NCBI GenBank assembly: GCA_963210315.1
Contig: OY723247.1
Location: 2,046,001-2,110,000 of the forward strand
Length of the DNA: 64,000 nt
Direction: 5' to 3'
From: Rhynchopus euleeides
Taxonomy: Eukaryota > Euglenozoa > Diplonemea > Diplonemida > Diplonemidae
Position 1 is the first letter of the stretch. Each line of letters opens with the position of its first letter. Shown piece by piece: positions 33,067-42,565 of this stretch. Under the pieces are notes generated by a model that saw only the letters and a program-made list of their open reading frames with translations, ran no database searches and was not told the origin of the DNA. The position numbers and the translations under genes are program-made.

Positions 33067-33741
33067 AACTCCAAAGAAAGGCCCAACGTGTCTTCCCCCG
33101 GGCTGTGATCTGGGTGTGACAAAAATCTTGCAAACCGATGCGCCTTGGCACAGTTCCCCCCCCCCCCCCCCCCACTCTGGGCGAAACTGCTACCATACGC
33201 AATTTTTTGCGCCCCCCCCCCCCCTGAACGTTCCTATGAACGTTCCTCTTTTAACGAACAAGCTGACATGCAAATGGAATGACTGAAGACATCACTGCGG
33301 TCACATAGGCTACATGAACCTGACTACAATGATGACACCAGTTACGCACATTTCCACAGATGAGTGCCTTGACGTTTGATCATGAGAACCAAAGAACGTT
33401 TTTGCATACCATCACAGCCTAATTGCCCACACAGTACAACAACACAACACAGGCCGGAAAAAACACTGGATTTCAGACACAACCTGCATAACGAGTGAAG
33501 GGTGATCATTCTTGTGCTCCCTTCACATTCGATTTCACTACCCCCCCCCCACTCTGGGAGAGAAGTTAGTTGTCGAAGTGACCCTCACATCCAGCAGACC
33601 CCTCCACCCCTCGCTAGTGTCTACCCGCCCGCCCCCGCCCACTTGCCTGCATGACGAGTGAAACGGACTGACTTTTCTCGAGCTGCCCCCCTCCCCCGCC
33701 GACTAGCCTGCATGAATACCTACCACGATTGCAGGCACACC
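33067..33741. other. Intergenic, C-runs
   Basis: No gene. C-runs at ~33155-33172, 33213-33225 and 33540-33550; a short inverted GAACGTTC pair at ~33226-33246. The last ~40 bp before the ATG at 33742 contain GATTGCAGGCACACC, a candidate acceptor region. Confidence 0.4.
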
Positions 33742-36700
33742 ATGCCGTTCATGGGGAAGACGACGCTGTATGATGCTGCCTTTGCAGGGAATGTCAAAGC
33801 TGTTCAGAAGCTGGGGGCACGCACAGATGTTGACGCCTGGAACCGTGATGGTATGCCCGAGAGAGACAGCCGGCAGGCAGTCGCACCGTCTTCTGCTGTG
33901 TTTCCCCAATCACCTGCTCACAGGAGTGACGGCGCTGCATATTGCTGTGAGGCAGAATCACGTGAAGGTGGTGGAGGCGCTGGTGCAGCTGGGTGCGGAC
34001 CCCGACAAGCCGTCCCAGCCACCCTTAGGTATGCCAGTCACATGTCAGCATGCTGCCACACGCCGCACATGATTCGGTCCCGGAGAGGTGTGTCTGCAAC
34101 TCGGCCGGCCCCTTCCCCGAATGCCTAGTAGTAGGCACAAGTCATCAGCTTGCACTGATTGCGTCCCTGCCATTTGTACACACCGCCCGTCGTTGCTACC
34201 GATTGGCTGTAGGAGCTATAGAGCTTGGGGGAGGTTGCGACTCTTGGATTTCCAATGGGTGCGTTCCGAACCCAAGCAATATTTTTCAGCTAGAGGAAGC
34301 AAAGGCCATAACAAGGTTGCTGGAGGTGAACCTGCAGCAGGAACCCGGATGGCCCTCATGCTGTCGCGTACTGCTTTCCACCCGAACAGGCTCTCCTTGC
34401 GATGACTCGTTTCCCTTCTCGGATCCCCGCCTGTCGGTGCGCTTCCTGCCAGGGATTCAGTTCCGGAGTGTCGCATCATCCCTCGTCCCTTGTTGGTTTG
34501 TTCTGAGTTGTCCCACTGGTCAAGGAGGGCATTCTGTGTCCGATGCAGGCCCCCTCTTGTGACCTCGCCCGGCTTGCCCAGTCTGGAGCTGCCCAGTGTA
34601 GGCCAACAGGAAGTCAGCCATCGCCGCGTCCGTCCAGCCCAGGGCGGACCTCCGGTCGCTCCACATGCAGGATCGCGACGTGGCGCCGGAAAACCCCCGT
34701 TCAGGCCAGGAGCACTCGACCCCAGAACCGCCGCCACGTGCCCCATGTGCCGCCTGCAGTTCGCCCGCAGCAGGCAGAAACCACGCGTTGGAGGCCAGAC
34801 CCAGCGTCCTCTGCAATCCGGTTGCTGTGTTCAACCAATCATTTGCACACAGGAGTAACGGCGCTGCATATTGCTGTAAGGCTCAACCACGTAAAAGTAG
34901 TGGAGGCGCTGGTGCAGCTGGGTGCGGACCCCAACAAGCCGTCCCAGACAAACTCAGGTATGCCAGTCACGTGTTAGCGTGCTGCCACACGCCACACACA
35001 GGGTCCACGCCGCTGCAGGCCGCCGCGTTCTACGGCAAGGCTGATGCTGTTGCCTGCCTGGTCCGCCTTGGGGCCAACGTCTACTCGCGGGGTCGGCATG
35101 GTATGCTGGTGCAGCACACCACACCACGGCACCACCACTCCTCACACCACAGGACGCACTGCGCTCCACCTCAGCGCTGCAAGGGGGCACATCGACGTTG
35201 TGCACTGCCTGTTGGGTTCAGGGATGGATCCGAATGTCGTTTCCGATGTCGGGGAGACGCCCTTGCACTCGGCACTGCAAGGCACCCGACATGACGAGGT
35301 TGTGGCACTGCTGCTGCACCACGCAGACGCCGCGCCGCAGCACCCACACGCAGGCACACCGCAGCACGTGAAAGTGCCCTTGGCAGAAACACCCCCGTCA
35401 CTGGGGCTGCCAGACCCAGCCCTCGACACGACGCACTCAGCACTGGGCAGCACGTGCGGCGGTGTGTCTGTGGAGCCTGCTGCTGGGGCGCCAGGCCTGG
35501 GTGCTGTGCTGTGCGTGTGCGGGGTCGCAGAGGTGTGTGCCCAGGCACAGGCGGCAGACGGGAGGTCACGCCGCATGCAGAGCCTTGTGGCTGCGCTGCA
35601 GGCTGGTGAGGGTGTGCCTGACGTCACGGCGGAGGTGGGTGCCGCACGCACAGCGCTGACGGAGGCGATGTCGGCAGTGCGGCATGATGTGCAGAGCACC
35701 GCAGCTGTGCAGCAGCGCGATGCAGCCTACGCAGCACACGTCGGTGCGGCACAGGCCGCATTAGCATACCTTGCAGGGGCGGCAGCAGAGGACGACGTGC
35801 GTCTGGCACAGGCCAGCAGCAGCGTGGATGCGGCAGCCCTGTCTGCAGGCACACACACAGACGACGCGGCGCAGGCAGTGGAAGCAGCAGAGACTGCATG
35901 TGCTGCGTCTGCGGCTGCGCTCGAGGCCTACGCCTGTGCCTGGGAGGCTGTGGGTGCGGCGGTGCGCAAGCTGGGAGACCCTGAATCAGTGGCGCAGTGT
36001 GTGGTGGATGTGGGTGCGGCACGCGACGCTTTGGTGGCGGCACACGCCGCGTCGGCTGTGCAGTGCGATGGGCTGGAGCGTGCGGCTGCGGCGGCTGTGC
36101 GCGAGGGGGAGGCGCGTGTGCGCAGCGCACGGGCAGGCAGGGGCCTTCTCGAGCGTGTGGTGTCGGAGGCGGCAGAGCGCCCCGACAAGGCGACCCTGGC
36201 ACAGCGCCTGCAGGAGCTCAGCAAGCAGGTGGTGTCAGCAGAGGACGAGCTGGACGATTCGGAGAGGGCTGTGAAGCGTGCACTGCGCCACGGGGAGCCA
36301 CTCGACGGGCCCCAAGAAACTGTCCGTGCGGCACGGCGTGTGCTGGGCCGGGCACAGTCCGCGCTGGAGCAGCAGGAGCGGGCTGTGGCGGAGGCTGCTG
36401 TGCGCTTCTACCCAGAGCTGGCTGGTGCCGAGGGTGTGCGCGAGTGGGGCGGGCTGGTGTGCCGGCGGCACCTGCGCGACTACACAGAGCGGGAGCTGCT
36501 GGCGCAGAGCAGGCATGCGGTGTGGCGGGCACGGCGGCCTGACGGCGAGGTCTGTGTGCTGAAGCACTTCGCAACCGACAAGGGCGGCGTGTCACGCCTG
36601 CTGCGCGAGGCACGTGCCCTGCAGCGCCTGCAGCATCCCTGCGTGGCAGAGGTGGTGTGCGTGTTCCAGGACGAGGCGGGTTGGTTCATGGAGATGCCGT

Positions 36701-38064
36701 ACTACAGCGGGGGCGACCTTGCCGCAGCCATGCGTGGCGGGGCTGGCAGGCAGGCTGTGCTGCGGATGCTGCACGACGCGGCACAGGGGCTTGCCTGCAT
36801 CCACCGCAACGGGCTGGTGCACTGCGACGTGAAGCCTGAGAACGTGTTTATCGGGGCGGATGGGGTGGGGCGCCTTGGGGACTTCGACGTCAGCAAGGAC
36901 ACGGCGCTGAGGATGGCGACAGCGACAGTGGCACCGGGTGCCATGACTATGGCAGGGGGGGCACGTGGCACACGCGGGTACATGGCACCGGAGGTGGTGC
37001 GCGGCGGGGCGGCATCGTGTGCGTCAGATGTGTACTCCCTCGGGCTGATGGTGTACGATGTGGTGGCAACGGTGGACCGCGGCGACGGTTCAGACGGTGC
37101 GACCCCCGCCGTCAGCACAGACACGGTGCCGGCAGAGGCAGTGGTGCTGCTGCAGCGCATGCTTGCAGAGCATCCGGATGCACGGCCCTCTGCAGAGGAG
37201 GTGGTGGTGCACCCGCTGCTGCGGAGTGGGTCCCAGGGCGACGCCACCAACACCCAGACCAGCACCACTGCACCCGCCACAAGCCCCAGCACCAGCACCG
37301 CCGCACCCGTCGCTTGGGCGAATGGGCACGCACGTGGAGAGGTTGTGGACGTGACAGGGGCGCTGCGTGAGGTGATGCAGTCGATGGTCAGCAAGAGCTG
37401 CGACGTGGGTGCGTTGGGGCAAGGGCGCAACAACCGCATGGGCGAGGCACACAGGGGACTGCGTGTGGAGCGTGTGCTGCGTGTGGAGCATGTGGACCTG
37501 TGGGAATCATACCAGCTGCAGCGCCGTCAGATGCAGACACGTGCAGCCACAGGCATCACATCGCCTGTCGACCCGCTGTGTGCGGTGGAGGGCGGCGGTC
37601 TGGGCACAGAGCTCCTGAGCAGGGGTGTGAACGAGGTGCATCTCTTTCACGGCACACTGCGGAAGTGGTCGGACCTGATTGTGTCGCAGGGCATGGACGA
37701 GCGTGTGTGCACGTGGGGCCTGCACGGTGCAGGACTCTACTTCGCAGAGAACTCCAGCAAGTCCGACGAGTACATGTCGCCTGCAGAGGACGGGCTGTGC
37801 GACCTGCTGGTGTGCCGCGTGCTGCTGGGTTCTCCACACCTTCGTTCTGAGAAGGCTGGAACCAGCGCACAGGCGGCACGGCGCCCACCCTGTGTGCAGG
37901 GGCACATCAACTGCAAGGAGGGCCACGACTCCACAGACAGCGTGCTTGCCGCTGTGCAGAACAGCCCTCGTGAGTTTGTTGTGTACGACAGGGCCCGCGT
38001 GTACCCTGAGTACATTGTGAAAGTGCGTCGCACGGAGGAGGTGATGGCCACGTTGTTGCCATAG
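33742..38064 (+). CDS. Ankyrin - protein kinase - PARP fusion protein, copy 2
   Basis: Paralogue of the gene at 23723, nearly identical from the third ankyrin exon onward. Five exons by my reading: 33742-33850, 33924-34028, 34853-34957, 35002-35100 and 35153-38064; 1109 residues. The 105-nt ankyrin exon is present twice (33924-34028 and 34853-34957). Both copies are phase 1 with intact GTATGC donors and CACAG acceptors, so either or both could be spliced in. The 824-bp intron between them contains an SSU rRNA fragment. The kinase and PARP domains keep the same residues as copy 1 (HCDVKPEN, GDFD, LFHGT, GAGLYFAENS, EFVVYD). The 60-residue linker block occurs once here. Whether this copy is expressed cannot be told from sequence, but no stop or frameshift interrupts it. 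Confidence 0.87.
34115..34345 (+). pseudogene. 3'-terminal fragment of SSU (18S) rRNA, inside an intron
   Basis: Begins near GAATGCCTAGTAG, continues through AAGTCATCAGCTTGCACTGA, GATTGCGTCCCTGCC, then TTTGTACACACCGCCCGTCG, and ends in AACAAGGTTGCTGGAGGTGAACCTGCAGCAGG-type sequence (split here for length). These are the universal last ~230 nt of eukaryotic SSU rRNA: the helix 44/45 region and decoding-site strand. CCATTTGTACACACC and CTGCAGC (rather than CTGCGGAAGG) are variants I associate with Euglenozoa. Only the 3' end is present, and no 5.8S or LSU sequence follows, so it is a displaced fragment. It lies in the 34029-34852 intron of the ankyrin-kinase-PARP gene. Confidence 0.92.
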
Positions 38065-38339
38065 GCGATAGCCCCGCCCATTTGCGAGAGGTACACCATT
38101 TTTTATTTGTTTCTGTCCCCCACCACACCCCTGGCACGGCTTGCCGTGCCCACAAGGGAGCACGGAGACGCATCACCATCTGTTCAGGACACCTGATGGA
38201 ACAGGGGAGCCACCCCCTGCTGTTTCATACTCCTGGCGCAAGTGCCCGTCATGGTATGGGAAGCCTTCCCAGGCAGTTTAAGGTCGTACCCGGGACTGGT
38301 GAGAGGTGCCAGGATCGAACTTGGTGGAGAATGAGGGGT

Positions 38340-38420
38340 CCTTTTTCTCTGGTGTAGTAGCCCGAGCGGGTGACATTGTCCTGCACGGTTGAGTGTCCCT
38401 CTAGGGTTGAGTGTCACCAC
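38340..38420 (+). pseudogene. Fragment of the Ubl-WD40 gene, copy A
   Basis: CTCTGGTGTAGTAGCCCGAG and CGGGTGACATTGTCC match ~32822-32860 of the intact gene, with substitutions. The tail has a derived partial duplication, GGTTGAGTGTCCCTCTAGGG then GTTGAGTGTC, which is also in the second fragment at ~39300, so one fragment was copied from the other. An in-frame stop (GTGTAGTAG) breaks it. Confidence 0.75.
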
Positions 38421-38520
38421 AGACCTTCGCCTGACCTCACCTGTGGGAACTGTGAACCCCCAGCCCATGATGCTGGTGTGGAGCGGGTGCCTCGACCTCT
38501 CTTCGGGTGCTTTTGGTACC

Positions 38521-38584
38521 TAGGGTACCCCGAGAGAATGTCACCCCCCCTCGGCCCTGGGCGACGTTCTCTCGGGGTACCCTA
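38521..38584. repeat. Hairpin with perfect 18-bp stem
   Basis: TAGGGTACCCCGAGAGAA (38521-38538) pairs exactly with TTCTCTCGGGGTACCCTA (38567-38584) around a 28-nt C-rich loop. A 12-G run follows immediately. Confidence 0.9.
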
Positions 38585-38627
38585 CTGGGGGGGGGGGGGG
38601 CTAAATAGAAAGGGGGGGTCTGGAAAT

Positions 38628-38946
38628 TCGACAGGGCCCGCGTGTACCCTGAGCATAGCTCTCAGTGACTCGGTCAAATTGACTGACTGACTCTGATTGA
38701 CACTGACCGAAAAGTTGTCTGGGGGCTTTTTTCCTGACTGACTCCGACTGACACTGACCCACAGACAACTTGTGGGTCAGAGTCAGTCGGAGTCAGTCAG
38801 TACAATAGCCCCCAGACAACTTTTCGGTCAGTGTCAATCAGAGTCAGTCAGTCAATTTGACCGAGTCACTGAGAGCTATGCTCAGGGTACATTGTGAAAG
38901 TGCGTCGCACGGAGGAGGTGATGGCCACGTTGTTGTCATAGGCGAT
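38628..38946 (+). pseudogene. Truncated 3' tail of a third ankyrin-kinase-PARP copy, split by a palindrome
   Basis: TCGACAGGGCCCGCGTGTAC followed by CCTGAG (38628-38653) and TACATTGTGAAAGTGCGTCG onward (from 38888) are the last ~90 bp of the PARP domain. The 3' flank continues with CATAGGCGATAGCCCCGCCC, as in copy 2. A ~235-bp palindromic block separates the two parts. Only the end of the gene is present. Confidence 0.85.
38644..38890. repeat. Near-perfect 247-bp palindrome
   Basis: From GTACCCTGAGCATAGCTCTC at 38644 to its reverse complement ending at 38890, with the centre near 38767 at CCACAGACAACTTGTGG. Arms differ at a handful of positions near the centre. Both arms contain the GACTGACTGACTC-type repeat. 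It interrupts the PARP tail at GTACCCTGAG|TAC, a sequence that is itself an imperfect palindrome in the intact genes. Confidence 0.92.
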
Positions 38947-39165
38947 AGCCCCGCCCATTTGCGAGAGGTACACCATTTTTTTGATTCGTTTCTGTCCCCC
39001 ACCACACCCCTTATCGCATTCTCTTCTTCTCTTCCATGTTGAACTCTTCGACGCTCACCCCATTTCCTGGCGGAAGGTGTCGGCACCGTCTGTGCCTTGG
39101 ATAGAGCTTGCTGGAATGTGTGAGCTCTTCGCAGACTCGACTTCCTTTTCTGCCCCTCAATATCA
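38947..39165 (+). repeat. Duplicated 3' flank of the ankyrin-kinase-PARP genes
   Basis: 38976-39160 matches the sequence after copy 1 at 27385-27570 (CGTTTCTGTCCCCCACCACA, CCCCATTTCCTGGCGGAAGG, GGATAGAGCTTGCTGG). Copy 2's own flank keeps only the first part, so this region is closer to copy 1's downstream sequence. Confidence 0.85.
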
Positions 39166-39385
39166 TCAGCTTTCTATCGACGAGCAGCTTCTGGTGTCGG
39201 CTCAGAGTGAAGCACCTGGTGCACGGACACCCTCGCGCTGCTGCGTGTCCTCACTGGGAGGGAACCCTCTTACTCTGGTGTAGTAGCCCGAGCGGGTGAC
39301 ATAGTCCTTCATGGTTGAGTGTCCCTCTAGGGTTGAGTGTCATCGCCTGTTTATCTGGCAGCTCAGCACAGAGAAGTGTCTGTTC
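39165..39385 (+). pseudogene. Fragment of the Ubl-WD40 gene, copy B
   Basis: TCTATCGACGAGCAGCTTCT, ACGGACACCCTCGCGCTGCT and GGCAGCTCAGCACAGAG match 32712-32910 of the intact gene in order, with deletions, frameshifts and an in-frame TAGTAG. It shares the derived GGTTGAGTGTCCCTCTAGGG duplication with the fragment at 38340. Confidence 0.85.
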
Positions 39386-39936
39386 CCGGACAGTCTCGGC
39401 AGATGTCCACACCCTCGAATCTTGCAGTCTTGCTCACAGTGGTTCTGTGTGTGATGCCGCTCTCTGCTTGTGGTGGGTGGCAAAATCAGTGCAAAGTGAA
39501 GGGATCTGGGGTTCCATGTTTACGTTTCAAGTTCAAAGCGTTTCGCGCCCCTGCCCCCCCGCCCCCATCAACGGTGTCGCCCTCAGCTTCCTACCCGCAT
39601 CCACCCAGTTCCCCGATCACCCTCCCACCACAACGATTGCAGGCACACCCCCCCCCCCCCACCTCCACACCCTCTCCATTTACACTTCCAGACCCCAGGG
39701 GGATTCCGGTCGTCGCACACATCGGGACTGCGGCAAGACCTGAAACAACAGAACCACGCAACAACCCCCCGCACCCCCCACACTAACTGCCTAGGTTTGA
39801 CCCTTCCCTCCCTCCCTCCCTGCCTGCCGCAACATGCCTCAGGGTGCCTAGAAGGTGCAGGGCCGTGCCGCCACCCCCTCCCCCGCGCCCCCTCCTCGGG
39901 AGGAACGGGAAGACCTGTTAGGGTCGTTCCGCCGAG
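39386..39936. other. 5' flank of the kinase-LIM gene, no gene seen
   Basis: C-rich and low-complexity. ORFs in two frames translate to Pro/Ser-rich, motif-free sequence. GATTGCAGGCACACC at ~39633 resembles the sequence just before copy 2's ATG at 33731. Confidence 0.4.
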
Positions 39937-41939
39937 ATGAACGACTCGGAGCTGGTCGTGAGGCCCCGGATCTGCAGGGAGTTCACCGATGTGAGGGCGC
40001 GGTACGAGATGGAGGAGGAGGCGAGCGGGAGGGGGCAGCACAGCAGCGTGCATCGCGCGGTGAACCGCGAGACGGGGGAGACGGTTGCCATCAAGGTGAC
40101 GCGGAAAAGCATGCGGGGCATCGAGCACAGCATACGCAAGGAGATGGACGCACTCCGCGCGGTCTCAGAGAACAGCAACATCATGAGTTTCATCGAGCTG
40201 CATGAAGACGAGACGCACTTCTACTCCGTGCTGGAGTGGATTGAGGGAGGGGATCTCTGCGAGCGCCTGTCGGGCTGCCCGGGAGGCCACATGCAGGAGG
40301 CAGCTGCCGCACGCATCATCCGCTGCCTCTTCCGTTGCCTGGAGACTGTGCACAGCAAGCAGATCATACACCGAGACGTCAAGCTCACCAACATCATGTT
40401 CGCGACACGCGGGGGGAATGCGATCCGCCTAATCGACTTCGGCGCTGCGGAGTTTGTCAAGAAGGATGTCGACATCACCAAGCTGGTCGGGACCCAGAAG
40501 TACCTCCCCCCGGAGATGTTCTCCAAGCGGGGGTACGGCGTGGGGGTCGACATATGGTCCGCAGGGGTCGTGGCGTACGTCCTCCTCTCCGGCACGGAGC
40601 CCTTTCTGGGGCACGGCCCGGACCTCGTGGAGAAGATCCGCGAAGCGGATTACACAGCCCCCCGGGGGGTCTCCAAGGCAGCCCGCGACTTTCTAAAGGG
40701 CGCCCTCCAGCCGAAACCGGAGAAGCGGCTCACCGCATCACAGTGCCTCGCCCACGAGTTCCTGAAGCTCCCATGCGATGCATTCCGCCAGCACGACCTC
40801 CGCCCGGCGGCGGGGAACCGGAGGGGGCTTGCCGGCGCGCTCCGGCATCTCCACCCCAGAATGAGGTGGCGTGTCGCAGGGAAGGCGGTGGCATTCTACC
40901 TCCGTGTGGCTCGGCCCTTCCGGAAGGGAGTGTCTCAGGCAGAGCCCTATGCAAGAGGCACCCCTGCAAGGGGCGTGCGGAGTATAAATCGGACCGGGAG
41001 GAGGTATGCAGGTGACGGGTCGCCCCTCTGCAACCACTGCGATAAGCCCATCGCGGATCCAGCGCAGGGCGTGGATGTGATGGATGGATTCCTCCATGCC
41101 GACTGCTTCCGCTGCGGGGTGTGCGCAGGGCTCATCGAAGAATCCTACTGTGAGTTCCAAGGGCTGCCCTGCCACAAGCGTTGCCTGCAGGAGGAGAGCC
41201 GGGCTGGCCCGTCGGAATGTGGGGCGTGTGGGAAGCGCATGCGGGGAGGTGTGCGGTGGGGCGGTGGGGCGTACCACGAAGCCTGTTTTGTGTGCTTCAA
41301 ATGCAAGCAGGTGGTGGCGGATCCAGAGGATGCGCAGAGCTACGCAGGGCATGCCTACCACAGCCACTGCCTGGAGAGGGAGCGGGCGTGCAGGTCGGAG
41401 TCCTTCGTCAGGATGGAGGAGGGGTCGTCTGCTGAGCAGCGACCCCATCCCCCGCCTGTGTCGGTGAGGGCGCCCGGCGCCCGGCGTGTGAGCTTTCCCT
41501 CCGACGGGAATGTCGGCGGTGGGCAGCAGCCCGTGATGGACAAGCGTGCCGCAGTGGAAATGGGTGGAAGTGGGCCCCCGTCGCCTGCTCCATGCGATCA
41601 GGGGGGTGCTGGTGTGGGTGCCCCGCCAGCACCGTCGGGTACCATACGGCTGTCGGATGGCACCATGGGGTTGCCGATTCTGTCGCAGTTCTGCCATGAG
41701 TGTGGGCAGAAGGTATGGGCTGCAACAGGAAGAGGGGGAGGGGGGGGGGGTGAATGGTTGGGGAAGCTGGCACTCTCTCCCCCCCTCCGCATCTTGTTTT
41801 TATGCTATGCGGGCAGTTTTTTTAGGGCCTGCCCCCCAACATCCATCACACCCCTCCGCACACACAGCATGTTATTGCGACTGCGAAGTTCTGCATGGCC
41901 TGCGGTACCCCTCGTGTCACGTCGGTGAACCCACCCTGA
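39937..41939 (+). CDS. Protein kinase with two LIM domains and a C-terminal zinc ribbon
   Basis: Two exons, 39937-41712 and 41868-41939 (intron GTATGG...CACAG, phase 0); 615 residues. The CaMK/MLCK-like Ser/Thr kinase is N-terminal (~22-275): AIKVTRK lysine, HRDVKLTN catalytic loop at ~144, LIDFGAAEF at ~166, GTQKYLPPEMF, DIWSAGVVAYVLLSG. Two LIM zinc fingers follow (~364-420 and ~427-490; CNHC...HADCFRC...C, CGAC...HEACFVCFKC...H..C). A Pro/Ser-rich linker leads to CHECGQK, and exon 2 supplies CMACG, completing a CxxC-CxxC zinc ribbon, good evidence for the splice. In animal LIM kinases the LIM domains precede the kinase; here the order is reversed. Catalytic residues look intact. Confidence 0.92.
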
Positions 41940-42565
41940 AGCTGGTGTGGTGCAGAGGTGGCTGTGCTTCTCCACCCACCACCCACTCACCCCGATATAG
42001 CCTGTGAATCACAAAGCGTGGAGGCATGTTGGTGACCACTGCAGAGGAGGCATACAGCGGGCTTGCATATCTGCACCCCCTTTCCCTCGGCCTGTCTTGG
42101 TGATTCGCAGAACAAAGAAACAGGTGTTCCACCCCCGCCGCCCCTGCAACCCCCATGCCTTTTAAATCCCCTCTTTTTGACGCCTGAACAGAACATGGGC
42201 ACACCCCCGCGGAGTGGACCGGGCTTCCGCCTCGTCTCCCGGAGCAAAACTGCCACTCCCTGTTCCGATGGCCAGCTCGCTAAACCCAGCATCGCCTCTC
42301 TGGCTGCTTGCGTTGCTCTGGGAAATACCACACGCTGCGCGTCCCCCTCCCCATCTCCCACTTCCTCCCCCCCCACCGCCTTGCCATCGTTGCGACGTAC
42401 ATCATCAACTCCCACGACCTACCCCACTCCCTGCCCAACACACCCTCCACAACAGATCCACAGGCTCACCCCGCCTTTCTTTCTCCCCCCCCCTCACCCA
42501 GTCTCAGAAATTGCCTGGCGAAATAGTTACACTAAACGCCTCTCTTTCACCCCCCTACCCCCACG
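41940..42565. other. Intergenic, no gene seen
   Basis: Pyrimidine-rich towards the right end (TTCTTTCTCCCCCCCCTC at ~42478 and TCTCTTTCACCCCCCTACCC just before the ATG at 42566), consistent with a trans-splice polypyrimidine tract. Short ORFs have no motifs. Confidence 0.4.

Larger units (their letters stand above)
38065..38640. other. Mosaic 3' flank with WD40-gene scrap and hairpin
   Basis: After the copy-2 3' flank come a phrase GCAGTTTAAGGTCGTACCCGG (~38274), similar to the 620-bp repeat's GTAGTTTAAGGTCGTGCCC, a broken piece of the WD40 gene (~38340-38395) and a hairpin (38521-38584). No intact gene. Confidence 0.6.

Noticed and set aside
34085-34562. 170-codon ORF across the rRNA fragment
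   Set aside because: The sequence is SSU rRNA; translation is fortuitous.
34029-34852. Copy 2 as a pseudogene disrupted by the rRNA insertion
   Set aside because: The insertion lies between good splice sites and both ankyrin exons remain in phase, so the gene can still be spliced intact.
38290-38345. tRNA-like T-arm (GTTCGATCC on the minus strand)
   Set aside because: No matching acceptor stem, D-arm or anticodon arm can be drawn around it.
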